NCBI GenBank assembly: GCA_030490835.1
Contig: CM059975.1
Location: forward strand, 12,281,579-12,345,578
Direction of reading: 5' to 3'
Length of the DNA: 64,000 bases
Source of the DNA: Annona cherimola
Taxonomy: Eukaryota > Streptophyta > Magnoliopsida > Magnoliales > Annonaceae
Positions 25,125-36,696 of the stretch are shown piece after piece. Below the pieces are notes generated by a model. That model was not told the DNA's origin. It searched no databases and was given only the letters and a program-made list of their open reading frames with translations. Position 1 is the stretch's first letter, and each line of letters opens with the position of its first letter. The position numbers were made by a program, and so were the translations under genes.

Positions 25125-25999
25125 TGAAAATTAGGATTTTGGTTTTGGCCTCTTATTCGTCAGGTACTCTGGGCTCATCATAGATGCATAGACTAAAGAA
25201 CAAGAGAACAAAATAAATAAATAATTAATTAATTCCATAAGGTAAAATCTGTCTAAGATGTATGTTAAAATAATAAAAATGGAATGTAAATCATGCATGC
25301 AACAAATTTTATTTTTCAACAAAATTGAATGGAATATATATAATAGTATTGGCAAAAATATTGTCATAAATTTCTCTGCTAAAACGTAACAAGAAAAGAC
25401 CTACAATTACGATGAAAATTGTTCTAGTTTTGTACCCAGCACTACAGCTGCCATTGACAAGAATTTTTCAAAAATCTCTCCCAACACTGTACTGCTTGGC
25501 GACAAGATTTTTCATATAGCATACATGGCTGCTAGAAGCCTAGAAGCTTAGTTTCCGCAGCAAGTATCACATTACTCATTATCTTTTAATTAATGATTCT
25601 ATCCAAGATAGATCCATTGGGCGCAATAAAAAATCTGTAGACTAAGCATATAAGAGGGTTTTTAGTTATTGGGTCAAAATCATGTCGTAAAATGTTAATT
25701 TTGTAATAAAAATAAAATTTATTGTACTGGTGAATAATAAAAGTAATGATTATATCCTCCACAAAGTAAAAATAAAAATAAAAATATATAACCTTTTTTC
25801 CTAACGATGTGTGGTTTAATAGTGTTGACATGAATTTCAACGGTGTCACCCCCATTTTGCCCCATTTGAAGATTAGTTTAAAATCTACTCTAGCTATTAT
25901 ATTTAAAATTATTTATTTATTTGAAAAATCATGCTTCATTAGAATTAAAGCTATGCCTAGTGTCTATCTATTAAAACGTTAAATCAATCACTACAGCCA

Positions 26000-26165
26000 A
26001 TGGGTCTATAGCCCAATGGTCGAGGAGGTGGATGGCTATATCACCCACCTAATTTCGAACCTCACATAAGTATTCGTATATCATATGTGAGCTTTGTCTC
26101 CCTAGTAATTGATGTGAGCTTGTTGTCTCCCTCAATAGATAAGTGGAGTTTATTGTTTCTTTTAC
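26000..26165 (+). mobile_element. tRNA-derived SINE-like unit
   Basis: TAGCCCAATGG at 26009-26019 matches the pol III box A consensus (TRGCnnAgTGG) but for one base. About 42 nt downstream, atttcgaacct (26052-26062) resembles box B (GGTTCGAnnCC). A T-rich body ends near 26165. No target duplication was found. It cannot fold as a functional tRNA, so a SINE relic is the best reading. Confidence 0.5.
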
Positions 26166-27555
26166 GCTTAATTGCAATATTTGAAATGAATTATAACATA
26201 CATACAAAGTAAAAAAAAAATCAACTTGTACCAAAAATATAGTGTATGAGGTTATTCTTTTTGCAACTAAAATTTTAACTTGACTATGTTTGATTAAATG
26301 TAATAAAAGATTTCACTATATTTGATTGACTTTCATCGAATCCTACACTAATTGTAGTAAATGTTTTATTAACATATGTAACTAAATTGTAATAGCTACT
26401 CTAAACGTTATTTTTGGTGACATTACTTGTTATTGCTCAAAAGCAACCAATTATTTATTGTTAAATAATCAATTGTAATTAAGATTATGTAATACAACTA
26501 AATATATACTATATGCAACTAAAATTAGTTAGATTAAGTAAAATTTGTAAGGTATATAATAAAATTATTTAATTTATATATCAAAGTTAAAATTATTACT
26601 TCAACATTTAAGCTATTTGGAATATTATTTCTATGTGCATAAGTAATTCTATAAAGTATCGTAACCTTCTAATGCATCTATTAATAGATTTAAATATTTT
26701 TTATAATCTATACATGATTATATACATTTTACACAAGTATAGTTCACCAAATATTTTGAACAAAATATTTTTTATCATCAAAAAAATAAATAATATTAAG
26801 TAAATGAGTAAATTGGATTTAATTTTGATTATCAAATTGGCCAAAATAGTATGAGACCATGAAAACAGCCCTCTATTTTGAAGAGTAATAAATAACTTTG
26901 AAGTGTGAATATTCTTATGTGGATAATCCATTTCAAAATTACCTGTAACCAAATTTATTAGGTAAAATTGTAAGATAACAAAAAGATGAGATAGGAAACG
27001 TCAATAGCTCTAGTACGTGAATTTATTTCATTCAAAGCTAAGACGGGAAAATAAAAATTCGCAATTTGAACCTAAATTTTAAACCGAAAAGAAAGTATTA
27101 AAAAGAAGAAAAAGCAAAAACAAAAACAAATTAAGGGCTCACTGCTAAGCATCATGCAATGCAGACAAGGTAATTAATCAGAGTGGTGTAAATTATGCGA
27201 TCAGCTTAATAATCTAAACTTCTACAAGGTACTCACTAAGAATAATTTTCGAAAGTAGAAAAGTAATTCGATGCGTCTTTTTGGTAAAGCCTGAAAATTT
27301 GAGGGTCTCTGCGGTAAAAATGCCAGAAGGAAAAATGAAAAGCGGCCACTCCAAGCATCCTCCTGAGAATCACCAAAAGAGAGAGAAAGATCACCAGACC
27401 CACATACCCATATTTCGATGAATCTCCAGCTATCTTCTCTCCAGCGGTGCTTACCCACTTTTCGTTTAGGATCCATAAAAGGAGACAATAGACAAGTCCC
27501 ATTTTAAGCATGGTATTAATGTTGTTTGTGATGCAACTCGCATGAGAGAGGAGAG

Positions 27556-29675
27556 ATGAATAATAGCTATTTTGGTGACTCAAGCTCTAGCTCTGGAAGT
27601 GGGAGATCTGGGTCGTCTAGAAAAGGCAAGAAAAGCAATCCAGACAAACCAAAGCAGCCTCAAAGAGGCCTTGGAGTGGCACAGCTGGAGAAACTCAGAT
27701 TAGAAAACCAGATGGGAGGTTGCTATCTTCCTTCCCTCCATGGTCAACCCCACGCTAATTTCCATCAGGTCTTTAATTCACCTTCGATTTTGATTTCTGT
27801 TTCATTCCCTGGATCATCGACTTGTTGTAATTGTTCTTGGATTTGACTGTGTGGTCTATTTCTATTTGCATGCATATAAATTAAGGAGGAAGATTTCTCA
27901 CGTCCACAATCCACTGTGCCGCTGTCATCATCTTATTCCTCTAATTCATCCTCATACGGCTACCAATCCAACATAATGGTATGAATTCCATTTCTTTCTG
28001 TTGTCTGTGCTTTGCATCTTGTAATGCAACATAGCATTCAAAACGCGTACCATTCAAGTCCACACAATTATAAGATTAATGGAGATTTTATTGAACCCAT
28101 GCCATTTCTTCTTCTTCTTTTTTTCAGTCGAACTCATGCCATTTGAATTTAGAGGTTTTTAGCAGATTTTAGACTAATTGCACATGAGCCTTTTTTATTT
28201 TTTTGCATGTTTTGCATTTAGCCGAATGGGCTTAATATCTTTTGGATGTAATGATGCATGTGGCTCAGATCTTTCTTGCATCCATCTCATCTCAATGTCA
28301 AATAAAATCCACAAGATGGGCTTTGCCTTGCTGGAATCTTCGTCACCTTTTGGAATGCTTGTTTTAACAAATTTCAAGTTGACATGACAGCGCGCGCCAT
28401 GTGCCAACTTGACATGAAACTTGTATTCTCTTTCTAGTTTCTACTGAATCAAGCATCGCATTTTGCAAGGAACTAAATTTCTACATTTTTTATACAAAAA
28501 AAAAAAATTATTCTAATTTGGGGGGATTCTTATTGCCTTTTGCTTCTGGAAATGTTTACCATATTGCTGCGTGGCTTGAAATTGACTTAGATGGGCTATG
28601 GAGATATGGAGACGACGGATACCAGATATGGTGAATCCCACTCCAGTGGCACAGCAAGGTATCTTTCTTGTCTGTTATATTGTTCTTGGCAATGATGATG
28701 ATTCTCTACGAGATTTCTATAAGTGGTTAATTATTGTTCATCTTTCCTCCATAATGATTTTTCAATTTTCTATGAAAATTTCCTTAAACTTTCGTGATCA
28801 TTAATTACAGACTCATTTGGTCATAACAAAATTCAAAATGTGATGCTGTGAAATAAGGGATTGAACTTCCTCTATCCATTTTTTATATCGTTTAAAATCT
28901 TTTTGTGTTTTTCTCATCATTTTTTTCTTGATAAGTCATCATTAACTATACGTAGTTTTATCATTTTCTCCCGTTCTTTCATGAGACAATTTATTTTCTC
29001 TCGTATCTTATCACATCATTTCCTCTACTTATTATTTATATTCCCCCTTTTTCTTCCTCTTTTTCACCTCTTTAATTGGTCAAATCCAGATGGGCCCGAA
29101 AGGTGCTATATCTCACCTGGTGAATAAATTGATGAAACCAAATCATGTACGCCTGATGGGCAACAAGTGGGCCACAGCAGAACAAAATGGCATGCAAGAG
29201 CCCTCTCCCATGTTCCCGCATTTCTTTTTCCGGAGCCAAAACATGGCTGGTCCCATGAGTACATATAATTAAGTCCAATGATTGAATGTCTGTAACCCAC
29301 TAAAGGCTTCTTGTCATCATATGAACTCAATTCCTGATCATACTGTGAAATTTTGGCAGAACAAGATGGAATCAAGCCGGTGGAGTCCTACCCCACCAAG
29401 AAGCTGTGCAACCACATGCACATGTGACACGCCAATTCTTCAGCCTACAGACTGAGGTTGATTCTGAAGATTTCCTTTTTTTTTAATCTCTTTAATTGAT
29501 TTTTGGTATATACATTTCTTAAAAATAATTGAAATAATCATTTCAACAATTATTGTCTATGTAGGATTCAACCCAAAAGAAGAGAAGGCATGACCGGTGT
29601 GATTCAATGGGATCAAGTAGTCAATACTCGGACTCAAGCGACATGCAAGAATTAGATCTAGACCTCAAGCTATAG
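27556..29675 (+). CDS. SPEAR/TIE-type EAR-motif transcriptional repressor adaptor
   Basis: Five exons: 27556-27768, 27886-27978, 28591-28658, 29360-29456 and 29565-29675. They total 582 nt (193 aa), and all junctions are GT-AG and in phase. Residues 9-32 are Ser/Gly/Lys-rich. The SPL motif KQPQRGLGVAQLEKLRL follows at about 33-49, the hallmark of SPOROCYTELESS/NOZZLE and the TIE (TCP interactor containing EAR motif) proteins. A basic stretch (QKKRRHDR) near 161 may be an NLS. The protein ends in an EAR motif LDLDLKL (187-193). Family members bridge transcription factors such as TCPs to TOPLESS corepressors in the nucleus, shaping leaf or ovule development. Exon 2 has a tandem acceptor (AAGGAG) and exon 4 an alternative acceptor 6 nt downstream (29366), both in frame. 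The exon 2 Ser/Tyr-rich segment and the exon 3 GYGD segment fit the family. Which paralogue it is cannot be decided. Confidence 0.87.
28659..29359 (+). other. Intron 3 of the SPEAR/TIE gene
   Basis: This 701-bp intron contains, at about 28860-29070, a T-rich stretch faintly like an inverted family A MITE. A GC-richer patch follows at 29086-29275. That patch has a good acceptor (ccag|atgg) and an open frame, but joined in phase to exon 3 it meets a stop within 12 codons, so it is not included as an exon. Confidence 0.6.
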
Positions 29676-32600
29676 CCATGAAGATTGACTTGGAGATTGC
29701 CCGGAAGCTCGCGATGGCTGGCATTAATTGCCTGCGGCGTTGAGTTGTTCATCAACAGGCCAGGACTAGATCAGTTACTTCATTTTCAATCTTTTTTGTG
29801 ATTCCTTTGCATGAATTGTGGAAGATGTACTACTGTCGATAGACAATGAAAGAGAACAGCTGGTTGCCAATCTTTCTATCACGCCTCTTATAACAAGAAA
29901 TAAGAGTGCTTTCAATCTGTGTTGCTTTTGAGTTGTAGTTTTGTCTTTTCTTTGGTGTTGTCATCCATGCTTTGAGGTACAAGGAGACAAAGGGGAGCAA
30001 AAAGGAGAACAAGACAAATTAAAAAAAAGCAAAGATAACCATAATGTCATCATCGAGGATTACTGCTTGCTTTTGCAGAGATAAAAAAGGGGGGGACTTA
30101 TTGCAGGATTCTCTCCATCATTGGTGTTGTCCTCTTCAATGTTCACTCATTTTTTGCGTTATCACAGCAATTATTTCGCAATCCCGCCCAATTAGTTTCA
30201 CCTTGCTAATTACTAGTGAGTATATATGTTGGATGGGCATTTTACAATCCAATTCGAAGTCAATCTTATGTATGTAACAACAACCAATTCTCACTCTTGA
30301 ATCAATCCGGTCTACTTATTTCACCAAATGTAATTTTTTTTTCCTTTTCCGGCCCGCAAATTAAAACAGGTTTATGTGGTCCATTGCAATGCCGAATCCC
30401 AATTCTCTCATCCGACTGTGCAGCTTGAAACTTATAATTTTGCTCCCACCTATATGTAAGCAATGGTTTGCTAGAAATAAGCACGACGATCACATGCATC
30501 TGCCTGTAAATCAGGCCGATCTATGGGTGGCTCAAAAAAAATTTAATTTTAAATTTTTATAAATATGTCGGTTCTGCTCTCTATAAAATTTGGCAATTTT
30601 TTAAATTTATAATAGTTCTATTTTAAAAATTAACGTAATGTACATAAATACATGTGCTCCAGCAGCCGTATCAGGTCCATACCCAAGAAACAAAAACGAT
30701 TACCAACGTGCCCCAGTAGAGTAAGGATACAGTTGTATGGTTTTCACGTTAAGCTAAAATAAGAATAGTGGCAGTTTTGATAACTGCACGGAGAGTATAA
30801 TTGTGGTCACCGTGAGTATGTTTTGGTATTTAAATTTTGATAGTTAACAATTGTGACTACCGTGGAATCGTAAGTTTACTCTGGATATAAATTTTTCTTG
30901 ATGAAATACTGTGCATATACTTTTCTTTATGAATAATACTCTGCATATACTGGTTCGTCAGAGCATTTACTTTGTAAAAGAAGAGGCATTTGAAATACTT
31001 ATACTTTGCCTCCAATGAATGAACAAATACATAAGTCTGTTCTAGCCAAGATTTTCATGAGGTTGATTCGCTTGAAGGGATTTTCAAGCGTGGCTATTCG
31101 ATAAACTTTAATTAAGACAAACCCACTTTGATAGCTTGTGAAACCAATAATCTGCATGCACTTTGTGATATCCCCACTCAATTCGTCTAAAGTAGTCCCC
31201 GAAACATGACCATGTCTTTATATTGTTGTAAATGAGTGTCGTTTGACAATCGATGGGTGCTTCTAGCAACCAAAGATATATACTTCAAAATCAGAGATTG
31301 TATTCCTCCCCGTACAAAGAAGTACCAAGCCCATGCCTATATATGACTGCGAGGAGACAAATTTCTTCTTGATATTGGTCTCTTTAACATGCGCCTCTTT
31401 TTTTTTTTTTTTTTTTCTCGGATGCCATCTGTATCGTGAACATCATTACTTAGGATTCCCTTCCTTCTCAGTCGCAAGGATCAAGGCTTTTCGCTCAGTG
31501 AGGCCTCTTGCAAATCCGGCTGCCAAATCAGCATGCACGGCAGCCAGCCAAACACAGCAGCAGCTGCGGCAGTGGTGTGTGATTATTTTGTAAAAACGTA
31601 AAAAATCCAGGTCCCACCAATGTAGTACTTTTTGGTTTACCTGAAACAGCACCAAAGACTCCCGGCAAAAGGTTCACATGCAACTAGTTCAACCGCAAAC
31701 ACCAACATTAATTTAATTTCTTGGGGTTTACAAACCTCTTCTGTTGAAGTATTGCCCATATATGTTTCTGAGCTTTCGAAACAATCAAAACCAATGAACC
31801 AATTCACAATTCCATAAGAGCTCAAATTGGGTGCTCTTCTTATGTATGTAGAGGATTTCATGGCGTTAATGTCTCTGGCCATGAAATATTTTAAAGTGTT
31901 TGAAGGTGATTTTAAAAATCTTGGAAACAGTTTAAGGTTGTAATGGGAATTCAATGTTAGTCGTAAAAAGTGGATGGAGACAAAATAAATACATCTTTTA
32001 TGGGAAGGATAGAATAAAAAAATATACTATAATTGAAAGTGGTCAAATTATTCAAAATAAGTAATCATCATGTCAAACAAAAGGGAAAGAATTTGGAAAA
32101 CTCATGTCCAAAAAGCCCAAACATAAAAGGGGAAGCATGAAATAACCATGATATGCTTGCATGCATACTATAGAATGGTTAGACAACAAAAAATTACATG
32201 GAAAGGCATGCCTGGAGCGGATATCAAGCCAAAATGAGTGGTGCCTTTATCCCGATGTCAAGCTGTATGCAGGCCAAAGGTTAGCTGGCATGCATTCACA
32301 AACTTCTGTTTGAATCCGTGGCTCTATTAAAAGCATAAGCACCACGAGGCTACAATACTGAGCGTCGCATCAATGTCATCCGTCTGTGTCACAGCTCATT
32401 TTACAGCATGGCTCCAAAAACTGTCTAGAAGTGTGTTAATGCGTTTGATTTGTACATGTTGAGGGAGATGCAAAAGCCAGCTATGATGTGTTTGATTTCT
32501 GGTAGAAATTAAGGTTGTAAGACCCAGGTTGAGTTAATACTATCCGTAATTAATGCCACATTTTACCTTCCTAACTAGTTACTACTCATGGATCTCAGGA

Positions 32601-33026
32601 AGACATTCTCCTTGTCACTTGGGTCAGTGCAACATAAATAGATGTATGTATATATTTTCTACCTTCTGAACTAATTACTAGTTTCAAGTATTCATAAGAA
32701 GCTATTTAATGTATCTTTAATTAATATTTAACATGGACTAATAATCGGCTTTCACTGTATAGATCTCGTGTAGGGAACTACTTCTGGGACTGGATTGTGG
32801 ATGAGAGGGGAACGTTGTAGTGGGCTGAACCGTGTGGATTGTTATTGGGTCTTCTACTGTTCAGCCTGCTTCTTCATGGCCTGAGTGCTTTTCATTAGAT
32901 CTGTGTTTCGGCCACGGGCTAAACTCAGGAATGCCAAGAACTGGCTTCATCTTGCATCCATCTCTTTAAGTTTGGAATATCAAGGCCAATATTTCAGGTA
33001 AATAAGGTTAGGTAACATGGAATGGA
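29676..33026. other. 3' flank of the SPEAR/TIE gene and intergenic spacer
   Basis: The first few hundred bp probably contain the 3' UTR. No other gene is supported; frames such as 31637-31954 (-) and 31333-31593 (+) lack recognisable domains. A T20-class run lies near 31400-31417. Confidence 0.5.
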
Positions 33027-33250
33027 AATGTGTGTTTGAAAATGGATAAAACTTTTAAAAAAAAATTTGGTTGAAAAGTTTTTAAAATAAAAAAAATACT
33101 ATGATATGATAGTAATAATAATGAGTAATAAAAAAAATAAAGTTAAAATAGATACAGTAGTTGTATGAATAATTATATAGAGAAATATACAAAAATTAGA
33201 AAATAAGATAGTTATGAACTGAAAAATTTTAATTGAAAAGTTTTAGAATA
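33027..33250 (+). mobile_element. MITE family A, diverged copy
   Basis: Begins atgtgtgtttgaaaatggataaaac and continues with the family signature (…gatatgatag…aataaagttaaaatagata…gttgtatg…gaaaagttttag), in the same orientation as 36415-36696. Ends are eroded and no target duplication was identified. Confidence 0.6.
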
Positions 33251-35267
33251 ACAGTTTCTTATGATTAACAAAAATACTCATCTATTTAATAAAGATAATA
33301 AACTGACCTAATTCTATATATATCCTGCTTCCCTCGATAATTTATTGTACCTTGTCCGGTTATCTTAGCTAAACTTGCTGATATCATCTATTTTTTTATT
33401 TCAATGTTTTCGATTAATTTGCATTTTTCATTATCCAAATACACCCGAGTTCAGTTTTGATTGGATGAGGTGGCCATATTAAATAATTAGCCTTTGGATG
33501 AATGGCTTGAACCCTTTACCAGTGTCCCACGTCATATTTGGTTGACGCATGCCTCGACGTGTACGTACAGCGCAATTGCAATTTACGGACTCCTCTTCAT
33601 GTAACCTTTTTAAAATTTTAAATTTTAATTTTTAATAGAAAATTTATTTCATTTATTTAGTTGAGAGATTAAGCTTCATCTAAATCAAGTATGTAGATGG
33701 GCCACATTTGCTCAAAAATATATATTCATATGTAAATTATGAAAAATGCATTTATACATATATCATAACATAATAATACTCTATGAAACCATTTATCCAC
33801 ATATAATTGATATTTTAGATAGTTTCGATGTTAAAAATACTGCTTGAAAATTGATATTTTAGTATTAAACTATTTTATTAATGTTGATTTTACATATTTA
33901 TACATGGAACCCAGAGACAATAATACCAAACAAATGAAAAAATTTATATAATAATATAAACGATATTAAATATAGTGAATAGAGTAGATTTTTCACCAAC
34001 TATCAAGATTTTAAAAATGAAAATAATTATGTATAAAAAAGGCTTAATGGGGCCCTTCAAATGTCTTTTTCTTAGAGTATTTTAGAGATGAGTGCTTGTA
34101 AAAGGGATGTCATCAAAAATTTTATTGTCAAAAAATTTGTCTTGATTTCAATATAATTATAGTTTTTTTTTATTACATTACATTGAGTCATTTGCTAGTT
34201 TTTGAATTTGAAGCCAAAATTACATGCATGCACTCACAATTTAATATTAACAGAATGTCTTAGTTCACAAATAATAATTACAACTTCAGCTGAATATGAG
34301 TGAATGAGAAAAGGTAAGATAAAATTTTCCATTATCGATTTTTTTCATTTTCAATACATAAAAATTGTACTTTTACCATCAAAATCTCTACTTTTCAATT
34401 TTCAACATTATTTTTTCATTTCAAAAATAAGTTCTCACATCGCAGTACACAATAATATTTTGTAATCTGAATCTCCTTATTCCATTTTTACCTCTTCAAC
34501 CATAATAAACATCTCCTAAAGACAAAGATAAAATACCTGCGTGCCTAGCTCACAGCGGTACATCTGTGGCTTTTACGAATTCCATTTGGTTGCGGGGCTA
34601 CGAAAATTTCTTCGTGAATTACACTTAGTAGCCAAAAGGAAAATAATGTCAACAACTTAGCTTTGGGATGAATATTGGCCACAAAACAAACAAATTATTT
34701 TAATCGATGGTTTATCAGTTTTTTTTATAGGAAAGTAAATGAAAGAAATACTCTAAAAATATCTTATGGAATAAACAAAATTAAACTTGTGAAGTATTTG
34801 GCAATTTACAAATACAATGAAATGCAATAAAATGTAAAAATCAAATCCATTAATTATCTAATTACCTTTTTTAGTTTCATTCTTATATTTTAATTAGTTT
34901 TGAATATTTTTCTATATAACTACCTTATTTATTTTCACTTTATCTCTATTATACATTACATCATTCAGTTTTCATTTATCCTATTTCCATTATTCTCGAA
35001 ATATCTAACTTTTTTAGAAAATGTTTAAGAATCATTAACTGATGAATAATGAAATGAATTTTAAAGAGTAAAAGAGTAGTGTGATATATTAAAGGTAAAA
35101 TGGAATAAACGTGGTGCTTACATAAAGAAATATTAGAAAGTAATAAAAATGAAAAAGTATAACAATTATATAGTTAATGTATTCAATGTGGTTTTACTTT
35201 CAACATTTCATTACTTTTGATGAATGCCAAATGTTTCCTTAATAGATAGCTTGAAACTAAATTTCAA
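33251..35267. other. Intergenic spacer with repeat remnants
   Basis: No gene. About 33655-34005 resembles MITE family B (its end reads aatatagtgaatagagtagatttttcaccaact). About 34862-35028 is a fragment of an inverted family A copy. Confidence 0.45.
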
Positions 35268-35502
35268 GGTGTATTTGGCAATCATAAAGAACTTACCAAT
35301 TTAAAACTTTTTACTTTTCACAATTATCTTATTTTTTTAATTATTTCTTGGTATTTTTTTATACAAATATTATATTTTTCGATCATTTTTTCATAACTAC
35401 CTTATCTATTTAAATTCTATTCTTTTTTATTTTCATCACTATTTCTATCATATCACTTCTAATGTTTCTTTTCAAAAGTTTCATCAAATATTGAACATGT
35501 CC
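35268..35502 (-). mobile_element. MITE family A, diverged inverted copy
   Basis: Starts ggtgtatttggcaatc and ends ttgaacatgtcc, with the inverted family interior (…ttaattatttc…ctaccttatcta…ctatcatatcac…aaaagtttcatc). No clean target duplication. Confidence 0.6.
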
Positions 35503-35827
35503 TAAATTTAAAATTTATGAATTACCTTCATTAACAAAAAGAAAATAACATTAACAGCTTAGCTTTGAAATGAACATCGACATAATTTTAAAAAAGATTT
35601 TTAAAAATATGAGTTGGGTTTGATAAGTGTGCATGAAAGAAAATGAAAGAAAGCCTAAATAGATAGGATTTAAATATTATAAGAATATCTATCATAAAGT
35701 TAAACCGTGCACTCGGTGCAAAACCTCATTGTAAAATTTTTTTAATATAATTTAAAATGACTAAAATGCCCCTATTTTAACAACAAATTTTAAAAAAATT
35801 ATAAATCTTTAAAAATGGTAAAACTTG

Positions 35828-35865
<38 letters not shown>
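35828..35865. repeat. (TA)n(TG)n compound microsatellite
   Basis: About eight TA units followed directly by about eleven TG units. Confidence 0.95.
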
Positions 35866-36414
35866 AAATTAATACACTCAGATCAACAGTTGTATAAAAA
35901 ATTACAAATTTTAAAAAATATAACCCACCATCAATAAATTTGCCTAATTTACCCAATAACTGCAAACATGCCCATCTTTAAAAGAGTCTTGTGTGGATCT
36001 CGGTGGGAGGAATATGACAATAGGATACAAGTTTAAGATATGTTTTAGGAATCTCATAGGCTTGAATGGATCCTACATGGGAAGAGAATTTTTCTTTATA
36101 AATAATTTTTTTCAATTATTAATACAAAAATTTCCTGTTCTCATCTTATTCAAGTTCCGTAGATCCTTCGAAGTACGTAGGATGTATTTCAAAAGATTGA
36201 TGCTTAAATATGATATACATGAGATAAGATATATCATTCTCTACACAATTTTTTTTCAATTTTTAATTCATTTTTTGTTATTTGCAATAAACATCGTTAC
36301 ATTTCTACTCTATTTATAAATCTCATGTGAATTCTTTTAATCCATCCATCCATCCATCCATCTTGCATTAGTGATTGGCAATGTTGGCATATGACTTGTG
36401 CGGGCAATTGCTAA

Positions 36415-36696
36415 GGGTGTGTGTTTGGGAATGAATAAAACTTTTGTTGAAAAGTTTTGAAGAATAAAAGTTGTCAAATGATGTGATATGATAGGGGTAA
36501 TGATGAGGAGTAAATAGGATAAAGTTAAAATAGATAGGTTAGTTGTATAAGAAATTGTGTAGAAATGATTGAAAAGTAGGGTTGTTTGTGTTGGAAGATG
36601 TACAAAAATAATTAAAAATAGAAAAGTTGTAGAGAATAAAAAGTTTTAGATTAACAAGTTTTAGGTGAAAACTTTTTGTCATTGCCAAACACCCCC
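36415..36696 (+). mobile_element. MITE family A, intact copy with TAA target duplication
   Basis: A 282-bp element with ends GGGTGTGTGTTTGG and CCAAACACCCCC, flanked by TAA at 36412-36414 and 36697-36699. The interior carries the diagnostic aaaacttttg…gaaaagttttg subterminal pair and aaatgatgtgatatgatag. It has no ORF of its own. The family has at least seven recognisable copies in this window. Confidence 0.85.

Larger units (their letters stand above)
22855..27555. other. Intergenic spacer and upstream region of the SPEAR/TIE gene
   Basis: No gene supported. Contains a partial MITE family A copy at about 24040-24195, a perfect 19-bp-arm hairpin at 24219-24266, a CATG array at 25096-25124 and a SINE-like unit at 26000-26165. 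From about 27260 the base composition rises, with GA-rich tracts, consistent with promoter and 5' UTR of the gene starting at 27556. Confidence 0.5.

Noticed and set aside
29086..29272. Extra exon of the SPEAR/TIE gene starting ccag|ATGGGCCC
   Set aside because: In the phase set by exon 3 it reaches a stop after about 11 codons, and skipping it gives a clean in-phase join to the next exon.
31637..31954. 105-codon minus-strand frame
   Set aside because: No recognisable domain or promoter context; judged a chance frame.
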